A stretch of DNA of 62,149 nucleotides from DAOTVC01 sp034437215 (GTDB lineage Bacteria; Chloroflexota; Anaerolineae; B4-G1; SLSP01): positions 1-62,149 of the forward strand of contig DAOTVC010000047.1 of the NCBI GenBank assembly GCA_034437215.1. Direction: 5' to 3'. How positions within the stretch are numbered: position 1 is the stretch's first letter; each line of letters opens with the position of its first letter. The notes below the pieces were generated by a model. That model had not been told where the DNA came from. It was given only the letters and a program-made list of their open reading frames with translations, and did not search any database. The translations under genes were made by a program, and so were the position numbers. This document shows, in pieces, positions 25,336 through 34,839 of this stretch.

Positions 25336-26786
25336 CCCTGCCCGGCCCCATCCCCATCGTCGTCATCCCTCTCGCCATGGCCGTCATCCTACAGCTCCTG
25401 CGGCGTTGGACGACGCTGGTGGCCTGGCTGGGGGCGACCGCCGCTACCCTCGTTGGCCTGGGGGTGATTCTGCTGCCCCTCGACGAGATCTGGCGCCTCG
25501 ACCGCTTCAACATCGTCGGCGTGGATCTGGGGGAACCCCTCGTGCTCCTGGGACGCCAGCTGGTCGTACAGCCCGGCGATCGCCTGGCGCTCGCCTTCCT
25601 CTTCTTCACCACGGCGGGGCTCTTCGTCATCGCCTGGCGCCTGCTGCCGCACTCGAACTTTTTTCCCATAGCCCTGGCGACGGTCTCTCTCCTCGCAGCC
25701 GCGCTCATGGTCCAACAGGTGGTCTACGCTGCCCTGCTGGTCGAGATGGCAGCGATCCTCACCGTCTTCCCCTTGCACGAACCGCTCTACGCTCCTCTCA
25801 CGGGAGGTGCCCACCGCCGTCAGAGTGCCAGCGGTGGGCTGCAGTACATGGCCTACGTGACCCTTGCTCTCCCGGGGCTGATGGTCACCCAGCTGCTGCT
25901 CGATCTCTTTGCGATTCGGCCCAACGATCTGGGGCTGCTGCGTACCTCCGCCACGCTTTTGAGCCTCTCCTTCGCCATCCTCTTCGGGGCCGTCCCCTTC
26001 CAGAGTTGGCTCTCCAACGTTGCTACGGACGGCTCGCCCCCCGTCGTGACCTTCGTCTTCACGGTCAATCTGGGGGCCGTCTGGTTCCTGCTCCTGGACT
26101 ATCTGCAATCTTACATCTGGCTCGAACAGCAGACGCCTTTCGGCCCGCTCTTCACGGCCCTGGGGCTGCTGATGATGGTTACGGGAGGACTCCTCGCCGC
26201 TTCCCAGCGGCGGTTGGGTCGCCTCGTCGGCTACGCCACGCTGGTGGACAACGGCGCGATGTTGCTCGCGCTGAGCACCGAGCGCACGGAGGGGATCGCC
26301 CTCGCGGCGCTCATGTTGATCGCGCGTCCGCTCTCCCTGGGGCTCATGACGCTGGGGCTGCAGGGGCTGCGCGATTTCGGAAACGGGAGTGATCACCACG
26401 AGGCGGTTCGCGGGGCAGCGTGGCACAGCCCCTGGCGGGCCGCGGCCTTTTGGGTGGGCGGGATCGCTCTCGCCGGCTTTCCCATCTCGTTGAACTTCGC
26501 CGCGCGCTGGGGGCTCTATCGTCTCGTCGCCGCCGACAAGTTCTTCGTGGCCCTGTTGGCTTTGGGAGGGAGCGCCGGTGTGATGTTTGGGCTCGTGAAC
26601 GCCTTCCGCACGCTCCTCGTGCCCGTCGTCGAGGGGAACGCGCTCAAGATCACCATCGCCGAGGATCGCGTCGTTCTGATCCTGATCATCGCGCTCATCG
26701 CTACGGTGCTGGCGTTGGGTTTCTTCCCCCAAGGAGCCAGCCGCTTGGCGCTACAGATGGCCGAGTGGTATACTTTCTTTGAGTAG
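25332..26786 (+). CDS. NuoN/NuoM-like proton-conducting antiporter subunit
   Basis: A 484-aa protein with about 14 membrane helices. ALLVEMAAILTVF contains the membrane-embedded Glu typical of the antiporter family. AILFGAVPFQSWLSNVATDG matches the G-PFHxWLPxA motif with Gln for His. RRLGRLVGYATLVDNGAML corresponds to the later K/R-containing broken-helix segment. The upstream overlap couples its translation to the two preceding genes. It probably forms an ion-translocating membrane module with them. Confidence 0.82.
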   Translation: MTLPGPIPIVVIPLAMAVILQLLRRWTTLVAWLGATAATLVGLGVILLPLDEIWRLDRFNIVGVDLGEPLVLLGRQLVVQPGDRLALAFLFFTTAGLFVIAWRLLPHSNFFPIALATVSLLAAALMVQQVVYAALLVEMAAILTVFPLHEPLYAPLTGGAHRRQSASGGLQYMAYVTLALPGLMVTQLLLDLFAIRPNDLGLLRTSATLLSLSFAILFGAVPFQSWLSNVATDGSPPVVTFVFTVNLGAVWFLLLDYLQSYIWLEQQTPFGPLFTALGLLMMVTGGLLAASQRRLGRLVGYATLVDNGAMLLALSTERTEGIALAALMLIARPLSLGLMTLGLQGLRDFGNGSDHHEAVRGAAWHSPWRAAAFWVGGIALAGFPISLNFAARWGLYRLVAADKFFVALLALGGSAGVMFGLVNAFRTLLVPVVEGNALKITIAEDRVVLILIIALIATVLALGFFPQGASRLALQMAEWYTFFE

Positions 26787-26836
26787 TTGATTGCCTAGAA
26801 TGGAGGGGTAACGGTCGCTACGACCGGCGAAGTACG

Positions 26837-28477
26837 ATGTCTCTGGCTTACTCGGACTATCGCGTCAGACAACGCGACTACCTGCTGCGCATCGCCCAAG
26901 CTCTCGTCTCACGCCTCAACCTCAAGGGCGTGCTGCGCCTGGTCCTGCAGGGGTCGGTGGACATGCTGCAGGGGCAGGCGGGTCTCATCGCGCTGCGCGG
27001 GCAGGACGGCGTCTTCTCCTTCTGGGCCAGCTACGGCTTGCCCCCGGCGATGGTGGAGTCCTTCAGCATCCTCGTAGAGGAGGTGCCCGAGGCACCTGCC
27101 GACTCCACCGACTTCACTATCCCCGATCTGGGACAGAAGCTGGGCCAGATCGCCGAGGAGACGGGGCTGCTGCTCCGTCAGGTCGTCGCGCTCCCCATGA
27201 TCGTGGAAGAGGACTTCCTGGGATTGATCTTCGTCTTCCGCTCCCACAGCCTCAGATTCTCACCGGACGAACGCCAGGTGTTGGCGAGCTTCGCCACCTA
27301 TGCCGCCATCGCTGTGAACAACGCCCGCCTCTACGAGACGGCGGTGACGGAGCGCCGGCGCCTCGACGCCCTGCTGGAAGCGAGCGCGGACGGCATCATG
27401 GTGCTGGGACCGGATCTCATCATCCAGCGCATCAATCGGGCCTTCGCTGCTCTCACCGGTTGGCGGGCGGAGGCCGCGGTGGGATTGCCCCACGAGGAGG
27501 TCGTTCGGTGGGCCCGGCGCCAGTCGGATCTCATCCTGTCGGAGGCGGTGGACAGTGGCTGGCCCCTTACGGGTGGACGCCCTCTCTACGTGGAGGGGGA
27601 CCTGCGCCGTCGCAATGGGGGCGTGGTGAGTGTGGGCATCACCTATGCCCCTCTGCTGGGGCGGGGGGAGCAGCTCTCCAACATCATCGCTATCATGCGG
27701 GACATCACCCGCTTTCGAGAGGCGGACGTGTTGAAGGAGACCTTTATCTCCGTCGTCTCCCACGAGTTGAAGACCCCGGTCTCCATTATCAAGGGCTATG
27801 CCGAGACGTTGAGCCGCGCCCAGACGCGCCGGAATCCGGCGCTGGTCGAGGAGATGCTTGGCGCCATCGTCGAGGAGTCCGATCGTCTCGCCCGGCTCGT
27901 CGATGATCTGCTCGATGCCTCCCGCCTCCAGGCCGACGGGCTGCCCTTCCGCGAGGTGGAGGATGTCGACCTGCGACTGATCGGCGAGCGGGTGGTGGAG
28001 CGCCACCGCCTCCAGGCCACCCGGCACGATCTGGTTCTCGACTTCCCCGAGGACTTCCCCGACGTCACCGGTGATCCTCAGCGGCTGGAGCAGGTGCTGG
28101 ACAACCTGGTCTCCAATGCCATCAAGTACTCCCCCGGCGGTGGAGCGGTGCGGATCAGCGGGGGCGCTTCTCCGGTGGAGGTGATCATCGCCGTGAGCGA
28201 CGAGGGGGTGGGTGTGCCCCTGGAGGAGCAGGAGCGTATCTTCGAGCGCTTCTACCGTCTCGAGAGCCCCGAGACCCGCGCCGTCTCCGGTACGGGCCTG
28301 GGCCTCTACCTGACCCGTACCATCGTCAAGGCGCATGGGGGACGGATCTGGGTGGAGAGCGTGCCGGGAAGGGGCGCGACCTTCTACGTGGTACTCCCGC
28401 GTCAGACCGGTCTCGTCCTCTGGCGGGGTGCGCCCGAAGAGCCCGAGGATGTGGACGCGGTTAGGGGAACGCCGTAG
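26837..28477 (+). CDS. Soluble sensor histidine kinase, GAF-PAS-HisKA-HATPase
   Basis: This 546-aa kinase lacks membrane segments. It has a GAF domain (about 20-165), a PAS domain (about 180-300; LLEASADGIMVLGPDLIIQR), a HisKA dimerisation domain with phospho-acceptor His309 in FISVVSHELKTP, and an ATPase domain with N box DNLVSNAIKYSP, G1 DEGVGVP and G2 GTGLGLYL. No response regulator is adjacent, so its partner is elsewhere. It starts 50 bp after the antiporter-like module and could be read through from it. Confidence 0.95.
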   Translation: MSLAYSDYRVRQRDYLLRIAQALVSRLNLKGVLRLVLQGSVDMLQGQAGLIALRGQDGVFSFWASYGLPPAMVESFSILVEEVPEAPADSTDFTIPDLGQKLGQIAEETGLLLRQVVALPMIVEEDFLGLIFVFRSHSLRFSPDERQVLASFATYAAIAVNNARLYETAVTERRRLDALLEASADGIMVLGPDLIIQRINRAFAALTGWRAEAAVGLPHEEVVRWARRQSDLILSEAVDSGWPLTGGRPLYVEGDLRRRNGGVVSVGITYAPLLGRGEQLSNIIAIMRDITRFREADVLKETFISVVSHELKTPVSIIKGYAETLSRAQTRRNPALVEEMLGAIVEESDRLARLVDDLLDASRLQADGLPFREVEDVDLRLIGERVVERHRLQATRHDLVLDFPEDFPDVTGDPQRLEQVLDNLVSNAIKYSPGGGAVRISGGASPVEVIIAVSDEGVGVPLEEQERIFERFYRLESPETRAVSGTGLGLYLTRTIVKAHGGRIWVESVPGRGATFYVVLPRQTGLVLWRGAPEEPEDVDAVRGTP

Positions 28478-28493
28478 TTACTCAGATTTTATC

Positions 28494-28502
28494 TGTTATA
28501 AT
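28494..28502 (+). promoter_or_regulatory. Extended -10 promoter element before the CpXC gene
   Basis: TGTTATAAT is a full extended -10 match. There is no convincing -35 at 17 bp. It implies a leader of about 105 nt. Confidence 0.5.
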
Positions 28503-28615
28503 CTGTATAAGTGATCAGGTGCTGCGGGTAACCGGACCGGGGTCGAGGGTACCGCGAACGGTGGTTGTCTGCGGCTGTTTCCATCGTTGTTACTGAACTG
28601 TATAAGGAGTCTGAG

Positions 28616-30061
28616 ATGCCCTATTTAGCACGAGTTAACTGCCCCGCCTGTGGTGCAGCTTTTCAAACGCCCGTGGAACAGGTTCTGGATGTGCGGATTG
28701 ATCCCGAAGCGCGACAGCGCATGTTGAGCGGCGCCGTGAATATCTCCCGTTGCCCCTCCTGCGGGACCGCCGGCGCCCTGAATCTGCCCTTCCTCTACCA
28801 CGACCCCGAGAAGGAGGTCGCCCTGCTCTACCTGCCCATGGAGACGGGGAAGACGGAGATGGAGCGCCAGCAGCTCGCCGGCACCCTGACCCGCCAGGTG
28901 ATGAACTCCCTGCCCCCCGAGGAGCGCAAGGGATACCTGCTGCAGCCCGAGACCTTTATCAACATGGACACCATGGTCCGTCGCGTTCTCGAACTGGAGG
29001 GGGTGAGCGAGGAGGACATGGAGCGCAATCAGGCACAGCAGGAGCTGCTCTCGCGGTTGCTGCAGACCGAGCGCGAGGAGTGGGACGAGGTCTTGGAGGA
29101 GCAGGCGGAGCTCGTCGACGAGGGGCTCTTCGCCCTGGTGAACTACGTCCTGAGGGTCACCGCCATGCGCGGTGAGGAGAGCCCGGATTTCCAGCAGGCG
29201 CGGGAGTTGCAGGCGTACCTGCTGGAGAATACGGAGTTGGGGCAGAAGCTCAAGGCACGCTCCGACATCATTCGCCCCTTCGTGGAGTCGCCCAGCCGCG
29301 AGACTCTGCTCGAGGCTCTCGTCACCGCGCCCGACGAGCAGGTCGTCGATGCCCTGGCGCAGATGGGCTTGAGCATGATCGACTACGCCTTCTTCCAGAA
29401 GCTGAACAACCGCATCGAGGAGGCAGAGGACGAAGCGAGACGCTCGGAGCTCAAAGCCCTGCGCCGCCGCATTCTTGACATCCGGGATGAGGTGCAGGCC
29501 GCGGGCGAGGAGCTCGTGCAGGAGAGGGCGCAACTGCTGAGCAAGTTGTTGGACAGTGAGGAGCCCTTGAAGATGGCCCGCAGCCACCTTTCGGAGCTGG
29601 ACGACACCTTCGCTTACGTCCTCCAGGGCCAGCTGCAGATGGCCGAACAGGCGGGTAACGAGGAGCTCCAGGAGAGCTTGCTCAAGGTAGCCCAGCTCTT
29701 CGACCGCGTGCTCGAGGAGAATCTGCCTCCCCAGGTCGCGCTGGCCCGGCGTCTGCTCGTAGCTCCCAACGAGGAGCAGGTGGAGGAGATGCTGCGGGAG
29801 AACCGTCAGCTGCTCTCCGAGCCCTTCTTCGAGTTCCTGGAGGCGTTGGAGCAGGAGAGCCGCGAGCGCGGGGACGCCGAGGTGGCGGATCGGTTGGCGG
29901 AGCTGCGAGCCAAGGCTCGCAACTTTGCGTCACCGCTGGCCCAGTCGGGTCAGCGCCCGCAGGGAGGGCCCCAGAAGCCCTCACAGCCTCAACCGCCTTC
30001 CCAGGAGCCGGGTCCGGGTGAGGAGATCGGTCCCGGTGGCCTGATCATCGCCAAGAAGTAG
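28616..30061 (+). CDS. CpXC-domain protein
   Basis: A 481-aa soluble protein. ATG 28616 is chosen because AAGGAG lies 6 bp upstream and the N-terminus then begins MPYLARVNCPACG. The N-terminal 130 residues match the CpXC domain: CPACGAAF, then SRCPSCG, a likely zinc ribbon pair, then NLPFLYHDPEKEVALLYLP. The remainder is a long acidic helical region (about 140-440), followed by a Pro/Gln-rich tail. The family's function is not known. Confidence 0.85.
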   Translation: MPYLARVNCPACGAAFQTPVEQVLDVRIDPEARQRMLSGAVNISRCPSCGTAGALNLPFLYHDPEKEVALLYLPMETGKTEMERQQLAGTLTRQVMNSLPPEERKGYLLQPETFINMDTMVRRVLELEGVSEEDMERNQAQQELLSRLLQTEREEWDEVLEEQAELVDEGLFALVNYVLRVTAMRGEESPDFQQARELQAYLLENTELGQKLKARSDIIRPFVESPSRETLLEALVTAPDEQVVDALAQMGLSMIDYAFFQKLNNRIEEAEDEARRSELKALRRRILDIRDEVQAAGEELVQERAQLLSKLLDSEEPLKMARSHLSELDDTFAYVLQGQLQMAEQAGNEELQESLLKVAQLFDRVLEENLPPQVALARRLLVAPNEEQVEEMLRENRQLLSEPFFEFLEALEQESRERGDAEVADRLAELRAKARNFASPLAQSGQRPQGGPQKPSQPQPPSQEPGPGEEIGPGGLIIAKK

Positions 30062-30118
30062 TGTATCGTAGAGCAGACCCCGGTTGTCGTTCGCAGGGGC
30101 CTGTGATCGCGCCGTATG

Positions 30119-30147
30119 CCCTGCAGCGAGCTCTCCTCGCTGCAGGG
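30119..30147 (+). terminator. Hairpin after the CpXC gene
   Basis: Perfect 12-bp stem CCCTGCAGCGAG/CTCGCTGCAGGG with a 5-nt loop, followed by TCTTG, in the 143-bp gap before polA. Confidence 0.65.
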
Positions 30148-30204
30148 TCTTGCCTGAACTGCGTAGAGTAGTCCCGCCGTACACGAGCGGAAAGAGGAGT
30201 TGAG

Positions 30205-32997
30205 ATGCCGCAAGAGAAGTTGGTCCTGGTCGACGGACACTCGCTGGCCTACCGTGCTTTCCACGCTCTCCCCCCCAGCTTGCAGACCTCGAAGGGGGAG
30301 TTGACCAACGCCGTCTACGGCTTCAGTACCATGCTCCTGGGTGTGCTAAAGGACGAGGAGCCCGATTACGTCGTCGTCACCTTCGACAAAGGCCCCTCCT
30401 TCAGGGTCCGGGTCTACGCCGACTACAAGGCGCACCGTGACAAGATGCCCGACGAGATGCGCGAGCAGATGGAGCGCATCCGCGACCTGGTCCGCGCCTT
30501 CTCCATCCCCATCGTCGAGCACGAGGATTTCGAGGCCGACGACCTGCTGGGGACGCTGGCCCGCCAGGCCGAGGAGCAGGGTGTGGACGTGGTCATCGTG
30601 ACGGGCGACCGTGATGCCCTGCAGCTGGTCGACGAGCACGTCACCGTTCTGACCTCGGGACGGCGCTTCTCCGATACGCTCTACTACACCCCGGAGAAGG
30701 TGCGCGCGAAGTACGGGTTGGAGCCCGAGCAGATCGTCGATCTCAAGGCGCTCATGGGGGACAGCTCCGACAACATCCCCGGCGTCAAGGGGGTGGGGGA
30801 GAAGGGGGGGACGAAGATGCTGCAGAAGTACGGCTCCCTCGAGGGGGTCCTCGCGCACATCGAGGAGCTCTCCACCCGCTACCGCAACGCCCTCTCCGAG
30901 CAGCAGGAGCAGGCGCGGCTGAGCCGGCGCCTCAGCCGCATCATCTGCGACGCTCCCGTGACGCTCAACCTGGAGGAGGCTGCCCGTTGGCGGCAGGCGG
31001 ATCGCAGGGCCGTGCTGGATTTCCTGCAGGACCTCGAGTTCCGGTCGCTCCTCGGGCGCGTGCGCGAGCTCCCCGGAGGGCCGGGCGTGGTGCGCCGGGG
31101 GCAACTCACCCTCTTCGGCGAGGCCGAGGAGGAGGTGCACGTGGAGGAGGCGCCCGCCACCCACGGTGACTACCGGCTCGTCACCGACGAAGCGGCCCTG
31201 AAGGCCCTGGCGGCCCAGCTGCGCGCGGAGGCCGAGGTCCTCGCTGTGGACACGGAGACGACCGACACCGACACCTCGCGGGCCGATCTCGTGGGCATCT
31301 CCCTCTCCCACCGTCCGCGCGTGGCCTGGTACCTGCCGGTCTGTGCGCCTGCCGGGGAACCCACCCTCTCCCTCGACGCCCTGCGTCGTCATCTGGGCCC
31401 CCTCTTCGCCGACCCCGAGCTCCCCAAGGTGGGACATAACCTCAAGTACGACGTGAAGATCCTGCGTGGTGCCGGCCTGCCCCTCGAAGGTCTCGACTTC
31501 GACACCATGCTCGCCGAGTGGGTCCTCAATCCCGACTCCCCCAATCTCGGACTCAAGAATCTGGTCTGGGCGCGGCTGGGCATCCAGATGACGCCCATCC
31601 AGGACCTCATCGGCACCGGGCGCAACCGTCAGACGATGGACGCCGTCCCCCTCGTACAGTGCGCGCCCTACGCCTGCGCCGACGCCGATCTTGCCCTGCG
31701 CCTGGTGGAGCAGCTGCGCTCCGAGTTGCGGGAGCGGGAGCAGCTGGAGCTCTTCCGCGACCTCGAGATGCCCCTTATCCAGGTGCTGGTCGACATGGAG
31801 ATCGCCGGCGTACGCCTCGACGAGGCGTGGATGGGCGACCTCTCCGAGGAGTTGGGCGGGCGTCTGGGGCGGCTGGAGCACGAGATCTACGATCTGGCCG
31901 GGAAGGAGTTCAACATCAACTCCACCCAGCAGCTCTCCAACATCCTCTTCGACGTGCTCTGCCTCTCGACCCGGGGGCTGCGCAAGACAAAAACCGGGCA
32001 CTACTCCACGCGCGCCGAGGTCCTGGAGCGTCTCCAGGGCGAGCACCCTATCATCGACCGCATCCTGCAGCACCGGGAGCTCTCCAAACTGAAGTCCACC
32101 TACGTGGACTCCCTCCCGGCTCTGGCGGACCCCGAGACGAGCCGCGTGCATACCTCCTACAACCAGGTGGGCACGGTGACGGGACGCCTTTCGTCCTCCG
32201 ACCCCAACCTGCAGAACATCCCCATCCGCTCCGAGGAGGGGCGCCGGGTGCGCCGGGGCTTCATCGCCCGGGAGGGATGGCGCCTCGTCGCCGCCGACTA
32301 CTCCCAGATCGAACTGCGGGTGATGGCCCACGTCTCCGCAGATCCGGGCCTTCTGGAGGCCTTCCGGCGGGGAGAGGACATCCACGCGACGACGGCTGCG
32401 GCCCTCTTCGGCGTGCCTCTGGAGGAGGTCAACTACGATATGCGCCGCGTCGGCAAGGGCGTGAACTTCGGTCTCATCTACGGACAGAGCCCCTACGGCC
32501 TGGCGCGTACGGTGGGCGTCTCCCCCTCGGAGGCCGAGCGCTTCATCGAGCTCTACTTCGAGCGCTTTCCCCGGGTCCGGGAGTACATGGACGGCCTGCG
32601 GGCGGAGGCGACGCAGCAGGGGTACGTGGAGACCCTGCTGGGGCGCCGCCGCTACTTCCCGGAACTGCAGGCGGGGAGCCGGGCCGGTCACCAGCGCCGC
32701 CAGTCGGCCCTGCGCATGGCGATTAACGCGCCCATTCAGGGGACCGCCGCGGATATCATCAAGCGGGCGATGCTCGACCTCCACGAGCGCCTGGAGGGGC
32801 TGCGCGCGCGGATGATCATGCAGGTCCACGACGAGCTCGTCGTGGAGGCGCCGGAGGAGGATCTGGAGCGGGTGGTGGCGCTCACCTGCGAGGCCATGGA
32901 GGGCGCTTACTCGCTGCAGGTGCCCCTGCGGGTGGACGTCGAGGTGGGGCAGAACTGGGAGGAGATGGAGCCCTACGTGTGGAGCTCCGCGGGATGA
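30205..32997 (+). CDS. polA: DNA polymerase I
   Basis: A 930-aa protein with all three domains: 5'-3' exonuclease (about 1-290; LVDGHSLAYRAFHAL, FEADDLLGTLA), 3'-5' exonuclease (about 315-520) and family A polymerase (about 530-930). The proofreading residues look intact: DTET, NLKYD and YACADAD. Polymerase motifs DYSQIELRVMAH and QVHDELVVEAP are present. It fills gaps in Okazaki processing and excision repair. The RBS is GAGG-like (AAAGAGGAG) before ATG 30205. It converges on the M28 peptidase with only 16 bp between stops. Confidence 0.98.
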   Translation: MPQEKLVLVDGHSLAYRAFHALPPSLQTSKGELTNAVYGFSTMLLGVLKDEEPDYVVVTFDKGPSFRVRVYADYKAHRDKMPDEMREQMERIRDLVRAFSIPIVEHEDFEADDLLGTLARQAEEQGVDVVIVTGDRDALQLVDEHVTVLTSGRRFSDTLYYTPEKVRAKYGLEPEQIVDLKALMGDSSDNIPGVKGVGEKGGTKMLQKYGSLEGVLAHIEELSTRYRNALSEQQEQARLSRRLSRIICDAPVTLNLEEAARWRQADRRAVLDFLQDLEFRSLLGRVRELPGGPGVVRRGQLTLFGEAEEEVHVEEAPATHGDYRLVTDEAALKALAAQLRAEAEVLAVDTETTDTDTSRADLVGISLSHRPRVAWYLPVCAPAGEPTLSLDALRRHLGPLFADPELPKVGHNLKYDVKILRGAGLPLEGLDFDTMLAEWVLNPDSPNLGLKNLVWARLGIQMTPIQDLIGTGRNRQTMDAVPLVQCAPYACADADLALRLVEQLRSELREREQLELFRDLEMPLIQVLVDMEIAGVRLDEAWMGDLSEELGGRLGRLEHEIYDLAGKEFNINSTQQLSNILFDVLCLSTRGLRKTKTGHYSTRAEVLERLQGEHPIIDRILQHRELSKLKSTYVDSLPALADPETSRVHTSYNQVGTVTGRLSSSDPNLQNIPIRSEEGRRVRRGFIAREGWRLVAADYSQIELRVMAHVSADPGLLEAFRRGEDIHATTAAALFGVPLEEVNYDMRRVGKGVNFGLIYGQSPYGLARTVGVSPSEAERFIELYFERFPRVREYMDGLRAEATQQGYVETLLGRRRYFPELQAGSRAGHQRRQSALRMAINAPIQGTAADIIKRAMLDLHERLEGLRARMIMQVHDELVVEAPEEDLERVVALTCEAMEGAYSLQVPLRVDVEVGQNWEEMEPYVWSSAG

Positions 32998-33013
32998 GTC
33001 CCCACTCTCCTGT

Positions 33014-33949
33014 TCATCGCTCCTCTTCCAGCCAGACCTCGAGGGTGCGCCCTACGGCCTCCAGGCTCTCCGCCGAGACCTTGTCCGGGGTGTCCTGGGT
33101 GGTGTGCCAGTAGGGGTAGTCGAAGTCGATGAGGTCGACGGCCGGGATGCCCTGCCGGGCGAAGGGGATATGATCGTCCAGGACGGCGTGTTTCGGCTCG
33201 GGGATGAAGCGGTCCCCGTAGCCCAGCCGGGCGGCGAGGCTGAAGAGCTCGGCGCTCAGCCGGGGATCGGAGTTGCGCTCCAGGTAGATCTGCTGGTCGG
33301 CGTCGCCGATCATATCGACCAGGACCATGGCCTCCAGGGGCGGCTCTCCCGCCTCGCCCCAATGCTCCGCCATGTAGCTCGATCCGACGATCCAATCCCA
33401 GCCGTCCAGCCGCCCGTTGTCCTCGGCATCGAAGAAAGCCAGGTAGATGCGGTTGTCGACCTCTTCCATGTCGAGCGCGCGGGCCAGCTCCAGCAGGACG
33501 GCGACGCCGCTGGCGCCGTCGTTGGCGCCCAGCACGGGGACCGAGGGATCCTCCTCGTCGGCGCTGCGGCGGGTGTCGTAGTGCGCGCCCAGCAGGAGAG
33601 CGGGACCTTCGCCCCGCCAGGCCAGCAGATTGCGCACTGGCGTCTCGCGGTAGGTGAAGGTTTGCTCGCGCACCTCCCAACCGAGCTCACGAAGCTCCTC
33701 CAGGATCATGTCGCCCGCCCTCAGATTGGGCTCCGTGCCGGTGATGCGGTAGCCCAGATCGGTCTGACGAGTGATCCAGGTGTAGGCCAGATCTCCTTGA
33801 AAGGTGCGGGGGAGGGGGGTAGGGGTGGGAGGGGGTGGCGTCGGAGAGGGGTTTCCGGCACTGCAGGCGACCGTGAGCAGGATCAGGGTGAGCAACGCGA
33901 GCCACCCGCGGTACGTCGCAGGTTTCAAATTCAAGCGATCAAACATCAT
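33014..33949 (-). CDS. M28-family metallopeptidase lipoprotein (glutaminyl-cyclase-like)
   Basis: This protein of about 311 aa has an N-terminal signal peptide ending in a lipobox-like LLTVAC, then a Pro/Thr-rich linker, so it should be anchored outside the membrane. Zinc-ligand motifs of M28 are present: GAHYDTR, GANDGASG, FFDAEDNG, LVDMIGDAD and WHTTQDT. The FDAED...WDWIVGS and DFDYPYWHTTQDTPDK patterns resemble glutaminyl-peptide cyclotransferases as well as aminopeptidases, so either activity is possible. The start is ATG 33949 with GAGG 8 nt upstream; GTG 33958 is an alternative. Confidence 0.88.
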   Translation of the reverse strand: MMFDRLNLKPATYRGWLALLTLILLTVACSAGNPSPTPPPPTPTPLPRTFQGDLAYTWITRQTDLGYRITGTEPNLRAGDMILEELRELGWEVREQTFTYRETPVRNLLAWRGEGPALLLGAHYDTRRSADEEDPSVPVLGANDGASGVAVLLELARALDMEEVDNRIYLAFFDAEDNGRLDGWDWIVGSSYMAEHWGEAGEPPLEAMVLVDMIGDADQQIYLERNSDPRLSAELFSLAARLGYGDRFIPEPKHAVLDDHIPFARQGIPAVDLIDFDYPYWHTTQDTPDKVSAESLEAVGRTLEVWLEEER

Positions 33950-33961
33950 CGGTAGCACCTC

Positions 33962-34369
33962 TCACGCTTCCAACGCGATGAACTTCCACTTGGCGCGGTC
34001 GACGCCTTCGAAGACGGTGATCTCGTGCAGGAGGGAGATGGACCAGGCCTCGAGGGCGATGGCGAGCTCGCGGTCGGTCCGGTACGCCTCCCCCAGCACG
34101 CGCTCGATGCTCCGGCGGGCGGCGCTGGCATCGAAGGCGACCCCCGCGCCCTCTCCGGCACGCGCGTTCAGATAGTCGGTGACGGACATCTCCTGAAAGC
34201 CGACGAAGGTATTGGGGCCGAAGGTCTGATTCTGCGGGTCGTAGACCCAGTAGGTGACGTGCCGCAGGAGGTCGCGGACGAAGTCCGGACGTTCGGGAGC
34301 CTCCCGATTGAAGTTCCGCAGGGATCTGCGAATCTCGTCCGCGGTCGTCACGTAATGTAGTGTCGTCAT
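33962..34369 (-). CDS. Unrecognised 135-aa protein
   Basis: A small soluble protein with no family that I recognise. It includes a RDLLRHVTYWVYDPQNQTFG segment followed by PNTFVGFQEMSVTDY and ends in a conserved-looking FEGVDRAKWKFIALEA. Its ATG overlaps the upstream acetyltransferase stop by 4 bp. It ends 12 bp before the peptidase start, so it is embedded in the operon. Confidence 0.7.
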   Translation of the reverse strand: MTTLHYVTTADEIRRSLRNFNREAPERPDFVRDLLRHVTYWVYDPQNQTFGPNTFVGFQEMSVTDYLNARAGEGAGVAFDASAARRSIERVLGEAYRTDRELAIALEAWSISLLHEITVFEGVDRAKWKFIALEA

Positions 34370-34839
34370 ACACTCTTCTCCTCCGGTCCGCTCTCTGCCG
34401 GCAGTGGCTTGTAGAAGTGTACCACGCGTTCGATCTCCTCATAGCCCAGACGCTCGTGGGCTTGTTGGCTGGTCAGGTTGGCGATCTCCGTGTCGGAGGC
34501 CATCTCCGTGCAGCCCAGAGAGCGGGCCCACCGTTCGGCCGCCTCGACCAACATGCGCCCGACCCCCTGGCGCCGGTAGGCGGGTTCCACGTACCAGCCC
34601 TCCAGGTAGCCGATGGTACGGGTGGTGCAGCCGGGTGCCACGGCGCGGATACTGACCTCCAGGAGTCCGTTGAGGTGACCGTCCTCGGCCTCGCTCACGA
34701 GGACCACGTTGCGCCGGGGATCGCTCTGGATCTCCTCCATCTCCTCCCGGTGTTCAAGGAGGGGGCAGTCAGGCCAGAGCGCAGAGCGCAGCCGCAGCCA
34801 CTCCTCACGATCTTCAGGCGTTGCAAAGCGTATGATCAT
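34366..34839 (-). CDS. GNAT acetyltransferase, aminoglycoside 6'-N-acetyltransferase (AAC(6')-I) like
   Basis: A 157-aa protein. ATG 34839 is chosen (GGAAGG upstream); a longer open frame upstream is a shadow of the previous gene. It aligns by eye with AAC(6')-I enzymes throughout: EDREEWLRLRSALWPDC at the start, GLLEVSIR, GYLEGWYVEPAYRRQGVGRM (acetyl-CoA pyrophosphate loop RRQGVG), CTEMASDTEIAN and HERLGYEEIERVVHFYKPL. The family transfers acetyl from acetyl-CoA to a 6'-amino group of aminoglycosides, but chromosomal homologs may have other amine substrates. It overlaps both neighbours by 4 bp. Confidence 0.85.
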   Translation of the reverse strand: MIIRFATPEDREEWLRLRSALWPDCPLLEHREEMEEIQSDPRRNVVLVSEAEDGHLNGLLEVSIRAVAPGCTTRTIGYLEGWYVEPAYRRQGVGRMLVEAAERWARSLGCTEMASDTEIANLTSQQAHERLGYEEIERVVHFYKPLPAESGPEEKSV

